A DNA stretch of 5,844 nt from Burkholderiaceae bacterium (lineage in GTDB: Bacteria > Pseudomonadota > Gammaproteobacteria > Burkholderiales > Burkholderiaceae_C). Positions 1 to 4,635 of the stretch are shown piece by piece. Location: assembly GCA_030726195.1 (NCBI GenBank), contig JANREF010000329.1, positions 1 to 5,844 on the forward strand, in the 5' to 3' direction. The notes beneath the pieces are model-generated. The model was not told the origin of the DNA and did not search any database. It saw nothing but the letters and a program-made list of their open reading frames with translations. Position numbers and translations under genes: made by a program. How positions within the stretch are numbered: the first letter of the stretch is position 1; each line of letters starts with the position of its first letter.

Positions 1-902
1 CCGGACTTGTCCACGATGTTGTTGGCCACGCCCAAGTCAATGATTTCGCCTTCGCGGCTGATGCCCTTGCCGTACATGATGTCGAACTCGGCGGTCTTAA
101 ACGGCGAGGCAACTTTGTTTTTCACCACCTTCACACGGGTTTCGTTGCCGACCAACTCATCGCCCTTTTTAATGGAGCCAATGCGGCGAATGTCCAAGCG
201 AACCGAAGAATAGAACTTCAATGCGTTGCCGCCTGTTGTGGTCTCTGGGCTGCCAAACATCACACCAATCTTCATGCGAATTTGGTTGATGAAAATCACC
301 GTACAGTTCGCTTTTTTAATGGTGGCGGTGAGCTTGCGCAGCGCTTGGCTCATGAGTCGGGCTTGCAAGCCGGGCAACGAGTCGCCCATGTCGCCTTCGA
401 GTTCGGCCTTGGGTGTGAGTGCGGCCACAGAGTCGATCACGATGAGGTCAATGGCCGCGGAGCGCACCAAGCTGTCCACCACTTCCAGCGCTTGCTCGCC
501 GGTGTCGGGCTGGGAAATGAGCATGTCTTCCAAGTTCACGCCCAGTGCTTGGGCGTATTGCACATCCAAAGCGTGCTCGGCATCCACAAAGGCGCACACG
601 CCGCCCAACTTTTGCATTTCCGCCACCACTTGCAAGGTGAGTGTGGTTTTGCCTGATGACTCAGGGCCGTAAATTTCGATCACGCGCCCGCGTGGCAGGC
701 CACCAACACCCAACGCCACGTCCAAGCCCAATGAGCCTGTGGACACGGTTTGGATGTCGGCGATCACCTCACCAGCGCCCAAGCGCATGATGGTGCCCTT
801 GCCGAACTGTTTTTCAATCTGGGCCAAGGCGGCTTGTAGGGCCTTGGCTTTTTCGGCGTTGATGCCTTTGGGTGCTGCTGCTGTTGCTGCTACTGTTGCC
901 AT
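1..902 (-). CDS. recA: Recombinase RecA (partial, C-terminus beyond left edge)
   Basis: RecA forms ATP-dependent filaments on single-stranded DNA, carries out homologous strand exchange, and triggers LexA self-cleavage in the SOS response. The minus frame from ATG 900-902 runs open to the window edge and gives 300 residues; the family is usually about 350, so roughly the last 50 are missing. Seen directly: Walker A GPESSGKT at residues 79-86, the AEH catalytic Glu at 109, Walker B LIVIDS with Asp157, loop L1 around EGDMGDS (169-175), and loop L2 [14 protein letters not shown] into [12 protein letters not shown] (204-231). The start is supported by a Shine-Dalgarno AGGAG (909-913) six bases upstream. 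The first 13 or so residues are an Ala/Thr-rich extension ([13 protein letters not shown]) absent from E. coli RecA. A LexA-type box lies about 80 bases upstream. Identification is essentially certain. Confidence 0.98.
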   Translation of the reverse strand, partial: MATVAATAAAPKGINAEKAKALQAALAQIEKQFGKGTIMRLGAGEVIADIQTVSTGSLGLDVALGVGGLPRGRVIEIYGPESSGKTTLTLQVVAEMQKLGGVCAFVDAEHALDVQYAQALGVNLEDMLISQPDTGEQALEVVDSLVRSAAIDLIVIDSVAALTPKAELEGDMGDSLPGLQARLMSQALRKLTATIKKANCTVIFINQIRMKIGVMFGSPETTTGGNALKFYSSVRLDIRRIGSIKKGDELVGNETRVKVVKNKVASPFKTAEFDIMYGKGISREGEIIDLGVANNIVDKS

Positions 903-908
903 GGTGCG

Positions 909-913
909 CTCCT
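909..913 (-). promoter_or_regulatory. Shine-Dalgarno of recA
   Basis: Reads AGGAG on the minus strand, six bases before ATG 902. It is a strong match to the anti-SD sequence and fixes the recA start, including the Ala-rich N-terminal extension. Confidence 0.85.
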
Positions 914-984
914 TGTATGCGGGTGGCTGGGCCACCGCGGGTTAACTGCTTGTTTCAAATGGTATTTCTTGCATCGCAGCCGAC

Positions 985-1000
985 TTGTAGTTACGTACAG
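985..1000 (-). promoter_or_regulatory. Candidate LexA (SOS) box of recA
   Basis: On the minus strand this reads CTGT-ACGTAACT-ACAA. It matches the CTGT-N8-ACAG LexA consensus used in gamma- and betaproteobacteria at seven of eight fixed positions. It sits 82 bases upstream of the recA ATG. A weaker neighbour, CTGT-TCAAGCAT-CCAG (1002-1017 read on the minus strand), also differs at one fixed base, but its core is not AT-rich. Repression of recA by LexA is established in relatives; binding here is inferred from the motif and its position. Confidence 0.65.
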
Positions 1001-1009
1001 GCTGGATGC

Positions 1010-1038
1010 TTGAACAGTAGTCTAACCAGGTATTAAAT
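1010..1038 (+). promoter_or_regulatory. Possible promoter of the MarR-family gene
   Basis: TTGAAC (1010-1015), a 17-base spacer, and TTAAAT (1033-1038), each matching sigma70 consensus at four of six positions. The transcript would start near 1045 and leave a leader of about 38 bases before ATG 1083. It overlaps the proposed recA promoter region on the other strand, so the two may be co-regulated. Weak match; inference only. Confidence 0.25.
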
Positions 1039-1041
1039 CAA
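1014..1041 (-). promoter_or_regulatory. Possible sigma70 promoter of recA
   Basis: Minus strand: a -35-like TTGATT (1041 to 1036), a 16-base spacer, and a poor -10-like TACTGT (1019 to 1014). The -10 would overlap the weaker LexA-like site, and the better LexA box would lie just downstream of the start point. The -10 matches consensus at only three of six positions, so the assignment is tentative. Confidence 0.25.
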
Positions 1042-1082
1042 ACTCTAGCTATATTTGGTCAGTTTGCATTACTATATACAGC

Positions 1083-1571
1083 ATGCCATCTGCACACCAC
1101 CAGCACGCCAGCACAGACTGGCGCACCAACCATTTGGGCTTCTTGCTGGGCGAAGCCACGCGGCGCTTTGATGCCCGCGTGTTGGTGCTCATGACCCACG
1201 ACGCTTTGGTGCCCTTGGCCCTGTCCAACTTGGCCGCACGCGAGCAAGTGGGGGCAGCACACATTCACATCACGCGACACCTGCCCACCACGGGTGCGCG
1301 CCTGATGGACTTGGCCCACAGTGCTGGCATGAGCAAACAAGCCATGGGCGACTTGGTGGACCAGTGCGAAGCGTGGAACTTGGTACAGCGCACGCCTCAC
1401 CCCCACGACAAGCGAGCCAAGCTCATTCAATTCACTGCCGATGGACTGGCATGGCTGCAGGCCTTTGAGCGCGCCGTAGCCCGTGCGCAAGCGGAGTTTG
1501 AGCGCGACGTAGGCCGCGATGTGGCCACGGTGACCGCCTTGGGCTTGGAGGCCTATGCCTCGGGTAATTAG
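1083..1571 (+). CDS. MarR-family transcriptional regulator
   Basis: A 162-residue protein with the length and layout of MarR winged-helix repressors, which bind palindromic operators as dimers and usually let go when a small aromatic or CoA-type ligand binds. Seen: an N-terminal helical dimerisation part (about 12-60); a winged helix-turn-helix with MDLAHSAGM (75-83) leading into the recognition helix SKQAMGDLVDQCEAW (84-98); and a wing, VQRTPHPHDKRAKLIQFT (101-118), that contains the typical D-x-R (Asp109, Arg111). A C-terminal helix completes the dimer interface. ATG 1083 is the only reasonable start in frame, but no Shine-Dalgarno precedes it (the upstream bases are ACTATATACAGC). The gene is divergent from recA and lies 113 bases before the two-component operon on the same strand. 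Ligand and targets cannot be read from sequence; autoregulation is the usual pattern. Confidence 0.88.
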   Translation: MPSAHHQHASTDWRTNHLGFLLGEATRRFDARVLVLMTHDALVPLALSNLAAREQVGAAHIHITRHLPTTGARLMDLAHSAGMSKQAMGDLVDQCEAWNLVQRTPHPHDKRAKLIQFTADGLAWLQAFERAVARAQAEFERDVGRDVATVTALGLEAYASGN

Positions 1572-1597
1572 CGAGTCAAAGGCGCACGCGAGCGTCC

Positions 1598-1603
1598 TAA
1601 AAT
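1598..1603 (+). promoter_or_regulatory. Candidate -10 element of the two-component operon
   Basis: TAAAAT matches the sigma70 -10 consensus at five of six positions. It lies in the 113-base gap after the MarR gene, about 80 bases before the response regulator start. The -35 position 17 bases upstream (GTCAAA, 1575-1580) is poor, so the promoter may need an activator, possibly the response regulator itself. Tentative. Confidence 0.35.
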
Positions 1604-1684
1604 GCAGTACCTTAGCCTCGTGAGCGCCCAACATGTGCAACAGGTGGTGCTCGCCCGACAACGCCATAACTAGAAAGAGACAAC

Positions 1685-2359
1685 ATGCGCATACTGATTG
1701 CAGAAGATGACCAAGTGTTGGCCGACGGCTTGTTGCGCACTTTGCGCGCTGCGGGCGCTGCGGTAGACCATGTCGCCTCTGGCACCGAGGCGGACGCTGC
1801 CTTGATGACCAGCACCGAGTTTGACCTCATGATTTTGGATTTGGGTCTACCGCGCATGCATGGGCTAGAGGTCCTCAAACGCCTGCGTGCACGTGGCAAC
1901 AGCCTGCCCGTGCTCATACTCACCGCGGCCGACAGCGTGGAAGACCGCATCAAGGGCTTAGACCTGGGTGCTGACGACTACATGCCCAAGCCCTTTGCCT
2001 TGCCCGAGCTGGAGGCGCGTGTGCGCGCTTTGGTGCGCCGCGGAGCGGGCAACGCCTCCAGCCAAATCAAGCACGGGCCATTGGTCTACGACCAACAAGG
2101 CCGCGTGGCCACCATTGACGGCGCCATGGTCGAGCTGTCCGCGCGGGAGCTGGGTTTGCTTGAGGTGCTGCTGCAGCGCGCTGGGCGCTTGGTGAGCAAG
2201 GACCAGCTGGTAGAGCGCCTGTGCGAATGGGGCGAAGAGGTGAGCAACAACGCCATAGAGGTGTACATACACCGCTTGCGCAAAAAAATAGAAAAAGGCC
2301 CTATCCGCATTGCAACGGTGCGCGGCTTGGGTTACTGCCTTGAAAAAATCCCCGGATAA
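1685..2359 (+). CDS. OmpR/PhoB-family response regulator (TctD/QseB type)
   Basis: A 224-residue two-domain DNA-binding response regulator, the output half of the two-component system encoded here. Receiver domain, residues 1-118: acidic pocket Glu7-Asp8-Asp9, phospho-acceptor Asp52 in MILDLGLP, switch Thr80 in LILTAAD, Tyr99 in GADDY, and the conserved Lys102 in PKPF. Winged-helix Trans_Reg_C domain, residues about 128-221: LSARELGLLEVLL, then LVSKDQLVERL, the recognition helix NNAIEVYIHRLRKKI (188-202), and the C-terminal hairpin IATVRGLGYCL. All phosphotransfer residues are present, so it should be functional. ATG 1685 is preceded by an AAAGAGA-type purine stretch (1675-1680) that can act as a weak ribosome site. 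The stop overlaps the kinase start, which indicates co-translation. Target genes are unknown; TctD (tricarboxylate transport) and QseB are the nearest well-known relatives by architecture only. Confidence 0.95.
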   Translation: MRILIAEDDQVLADGLLRTLRAAGAAVDHVASGTEADAALMTSTEFDLMILDLGLPRMHGLEVLKRLRARGNSLPVLILTAADSVEDRIKGLDLGADDYMPKPFALPELEARVRALVRRGAGNASSQIKHGPLVYDQQGRVATIDGAMVELSARELGLLEVLLQRAGRLVSKDQLVERLCEWGEEVSNNAIEVYIHRLRKKIEKGPIRIATVRGLGYCLEKIPG

Positions 2360-3830
2360 AACACCCAACGCCGACCTCGCATTTGGTCTGTTTCAGCGCG
2401 AGCAGCGCAGCCTTTTTGGCGAAATTTTGGACTGGATGCTCACGCCGCTGCTGTTGCTGTGGCCGCTGAGCTTGGCACTGACGTGGTGGGTCGCGCAAGG
2501 CATTGCGGCCAAGCCCTACGACCGCGCGTTGGAATACAACCTGCGTGCCATGTCGCAGCTGGTGCAGTTTGCACCGCAGGACGTGAGCTTCACCATCACG
2601 CGCGAAGCACAAGATTTGATGCGCTCGGACGACACCGACTTGGTGTACTTCCAAGTCTTGGGGCCCAAGGGCTATGCCATTGCGGGCGAGCCCGATTTAC
2701 CCCTGCCGCTTGGCGACCAAGGCCCCAACCTCGGCATGCCCCAGCTGCGCGACGACATGATGCGCGGCGACGAGGTGCGCGTGGCCTACATGTGGCTACA
2801 AGCCGAAAGCGGCGACGGCCCCAAGGTACTGCTGCAAGTCGCAGAAACCTTGGGCAAACGCTCTACGTTGGCCACCGAAATCATCAAAGGCGTGATGGTG
2901 CCGCAGTTTGTTATTTTGCCGCTGGCTGTGTTGCTGGTATGGCTGGCTTTGGTGCGCGGCATACGCCCACTCAACCACCTTGAACAACGCATACGCGAGC
3001 GCAAACCCAGCGACTTGAGCCCCCTAGACGTCAGCTTGGTGCCGCAAGAGGTGGTGCCGCTGGTGCAGTCCATCAACGACTTGCTGGAGCGCCTCACCGC
3101 ATCACTCACCACACAGCGGCGCTTTTTGGCGGATGCGGCGCACCAGCTCAAGACGCCACTGGCAGGCCTGCGCATGCAAGCCGACTTGGCACAACGCGAG
3201 ACCAACCCCACAGAGATTCACCAAGCGCTGGGCCAAATCGCACGCAGCAGCGTGCGCGCCACGCACACCGTCAACCAACTGTTGGCACTGGCCAAAGCCG
3301 AGACAACCGGGCGCAGCTTGCCCACGCTCAAGTTGGACATGGCCCACATCGTGATTGAAGTCATGCAAGACTGCGTGCCGCGCGCCATGGACAAACACTT
3401 GGATATTGGCTACGAAGGCCCACAAAACGTACCCGCTGAATGCCTCATGGAGGGCAACGGCACCCTGCTGCGTGAGCTGGTGCGCAACTTGGTAGACAAC
3501 GCCATCAACTACACACCCAACACTGGGGTGGTGACCATTCGGCTGTTGGTGGACCCGTTCAGCGGTGTGCAGATTTTGCAAGTGGAAGACAGCGGCCCGG
3601 GCATTCCTGCGCAAGAGCGCGCGCTGGTGCTGCAGCCGTTTTACAGAGCCCTAGGTACCAACGTAGACGGCTCTGGCTTGGGGCTGGCCATCGTGCACGA
3701 AATCGCACAACAAAATGGCGCAACCGTAGAGATGGGCGACGCACATCCCAATAGAAAACCACCCGGCTTGTTGGTCAGCGTGCGCTTTCCACCGCGCGAG
3801 AACGAGAACAACACCGCACACCACCCCTAG
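2340..3830 (+). CDS. Membrane sensor histidine kinase (TctE/QseC type)
   Basis: A 496-residue inner-membrane kinase, the input partner of the upstream regulator. Residues are counted from TTG 2340. A cytoplasmic N-terminus (1-34) is followed by TM1 (about 35-52, LTPLLLLWPLSLALTWW), then a periplasmic sensor (about 53-184) that resembles the 2CSK_N domain (KPYDRALEYNL; VYFQVLGPKGYAIAG-PDLPLP). TM2 follows (about 185-204), then HAMP (205-257), HisKA with phospho-acceptor His268 in FLADAAHQLKTPLAGL, and HATPase_c with N-box RNLVDNAINYTP (Asn387), G1 DSGPGI (417-422) and G2 GSGLGLAI (444-451). All catalytic motifs are intact. No ATG occurs in frame until 2436, at the edge of TM1. TTG 2340, overlapping the regulator stop by 20 bases, is preferred; TTG 2310 is the alternative. 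The signal is unknown. Tricarboxylates (TctE) or quorum or hormone signals (QseC) are family precedents, not evidence here. Confidence 0.93.
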   Translation: MKKSPDKTPNADLAFGLFQREQRSLFGEILDWMLTPLLLLWPLSLALTWWVAQGIAAKPYDRALEYNLRAMSQLVQFAPQDVSFTITREAQDLMRSDDTDLVYFQVLGPKGYAIAGEPDLPLPLGDQGPNLGMPQLRDDMMRGDEVRVAYMWLQAESGDGPKVLLQVAETLGKRSTLATEIIKGVMVPQFVILPLAVLLVWLALVRGIRPLNHLEQRIRERKPSDLSPLDVSLVPQEVVPLVQSINDLLERLTASLTTQRRFLADAAHQLKTPLAGLRMQADLAQRETNPTEIHQALGQIARSSVRATHTVNQLLALAKAETTGRSLPTLKLDMAHIVIEVMQDCVPRAMDKHLDIGYEGPQNVPAECLMEGNGTLLRELVRNLVDNAINYTPNTGVVTIRLLVDPFSGVQILQVEDSGPGIPAQERALVLQPFYRALGTNVDGSGLGLAIVHEIAQQNGATVEMGDAHPNRKPPGLLVSVRFPPRENENNTAHHP

Positions 3831-3836
3831 AAGGGG
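3824..3836. terminator. Small stem-loop at the end of the kinase gene
   Basis: CCCCT-AGA-AGGGG is a perfect 5-bp stem with a 3-base loop that includes the kinase stop codon TAG (3828-3830). It has no following T-run on either strand, so it is at best a weak or Rho-assisted terminator. GC-rich hairpins of this kind are common between convergent genes. Confidence 0.25.
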
Positions 3837-3974
3837 GCAACAGCAGCTTGGCGAGGGCAATCAACCAACGGCAAGCTCATCCATGCATGGCGCGAACAGC
3901 GCACAAGCCACGTCGGCAGCTGTCACACGCACAGCACGGCGCACCCAAGTCAGCGACGCATGCTCAATCCACGC
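3831..3974. other. Convergent intergenic gap with no clear gene
   Basis: These 144 bases lie between the kinase stop and the stop of the thioesterase remnant. Apart from the small stem-loop at its left edge and a short inverted repeat (AGCTTG 3845-3850 with CAAGCT 3872-3877), I see nothing assignable. On the minus strand the thioesterase frame stays open after its TGA for another 37 codons, to a TGA at 3861-3863. That stretch has no start codon of its own and no recognisable domain. Confidence 0.5.
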
Positions 3975-4190
3975 TCAGCCTGCGGCGACGTAGCCACCTG
4001 CATGCACAGCACGCACCACGTCTGAAGGCAGCGCTATCGATTGGTGTGTGTCCAAAGAGGTGCTCACCAGTGTTTGCTCAATCACTGCGCGAACATCGTT
4101 GGCACAAGCGCCATAAACGCCAACTTCAAGCGTGATAGAGCGCCCACCCAAGCGTCGCACGCGCAAGCGCAACACCACCTGCTCACCCAT
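3975..4190 (-). pseudogene. Acyl-CoA thioesterase (hotdog fold), C-terminal fragment only
   Basis: The minus frame ending at TGA 3975-3977 carries 71 residues resembling the second half of 4HBT-type acyl-CoA thioesterases, which hydrolyse acyl- or aryl-CoA to free acid and CoA. Seen: the GEQVVLRLRVRRLGGRSITLEV pair of beta-strands (residues 2-23), a third strand DVRAVIEQTLVSTSLDTHQS (32-51), then the usual tail IALPSDVVRAV (52-62). The expected first half, with the beta-strand/Asp-Pro-Ala-Gly active-site region and the long hot-dog helix (about 70-80 residues), is absent. Upstream of 4190 this frame merely runs antisense to the RidA fragment and shows no thioesterase sequence. The gene therefore lacks its start, its catalytic residues and its promoter, and should be non-functional. 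Family identification rests on strand pattern and the TSLDTH-type tail. Confidence 0.7.
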
Positions 4191-4520
4191 ATACGACGGC
4201 TGTACATTGGCGGCCAAATCGGCTGGAATGCACAACAGCAATTTGAAAGCGATGACTTCATCCTGCAGATGCGTCAAACACTGATCAATATTGTTGCGGT
4301 GCTCGATGCAGCGGGCGCGCGCGTGCAAGACCTGGTGCGTCTCACGTGGTACGTGATCGACAAGCGCGAATACCTGGCCCGCCAAGCAGAGGTGGGACAG
4401 GTCTACCGAGACATCATGGGGCGGCACTTTCCAGCCATGACCATGGTGGTTGTAGCCGGCTTGGTAGAAGACCGTGCCCTGCTGGAAATAGAGGCCACGG
4501 CGGTGATGCCCCGCGCATAA
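4191..4520 (+). pseudogene. RidA/YjgF-family protein lacking its N-terminus
   Basis: From 4191 the plus frame encodes 109 residues of a Rid-family protein. This trimeric family includes the enamine/imine deaminase RidA, plus relatives of unknown or pathway-specific role. Seen: RRLYIGGQIGWNAQQQFES (residues 2-20), the helix DDFILQMRQTLINIVAVLDAAGA (21-43), RLTWYVIDKREYL (50-62), HFPAMTMVVVAGLVEDRALLEIEATAV (79-105). Family members are about 130-140 residues, so some 25-30 N-terminal residues are missing. No plus frame upstream of 4191 shows the expected leader. The frame is open back to ATG 4041, but those 50 codons are antisense to the thioesterase remnant. No Shine-Dalgarno or alternative start lies at the fragment's beginning. 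The Arg that anchors substrate in true RidA (Arg105 in E. coli) is Met83 here, so this belongs to an Arg-less Rid subgroup and deaminase activity is not expected. Confidence 0.75.
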
Positions 4521-4635
4521 ACTACCAGCCGCACCTGACGCAATAAACCCGGGCCTGCATGTGCGGTGCGACCGCGCGCCACCCGACCGCACGCAGGGCT
4601 TGGCTCTGCTGGGCTGGGCTGGACTAGGTTGAGAC
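4521..4635. other. Convergent intergenic gap
   Basis: 115 bases with no coding signal. It holds the inverted repeat at 4561-4592 and a short GGGCT/GGCT-rich stretch (about 4597-4625) that looks like simple-sequence expansion. Nothing else is recognised. Confidence 0.5.
4561..4592. terminator. Inverted repeat between convergent genes
   Basis: GTGCGGT (4561-4567) pairs with ACCGCAC (4586-4592) around an 18-base loop. A nested alternative, GCGGT-GCG-ACCGC (4563-4575), also forms. It lies between the ridA remnant stop (4518-4520) and the topB stop, where a bidirectional terminator would be expected. No T-run follows on either strand, so function is uncertain. Confidence 0.35.

Noticed and set aside
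226..672. Plus-strand open frames of 124-148 codons inside recA
   Set aside because: They are antisense to an intact, highly conserved recA and have no recognisable domain; long antisense frames follow from the codon bias.
871..900. GCTGCTGCTGTTGCTGCT-like trinucleotide run suggesting a phase-variable repeat
   Set aside because: It encodes the Ala/Thr-rich RecA N-terminus, is imperfect, and a change in unit number would stay in frame, so no on/off switching is expected.
1059..1667. A 202-codon minus-strand open frame over the MarR gene
   Set aside because: It covers the winged-helix gene in antisense, has no domain features and no ribosome site. The MarR reading has clear recognition-helix and wing motifs.
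3102..3614. A 170-codon minus-strand open frame
   Set aside because: It is antisense to the HisKA and ATPase domains of the kinase, which are intact and motif-complete.
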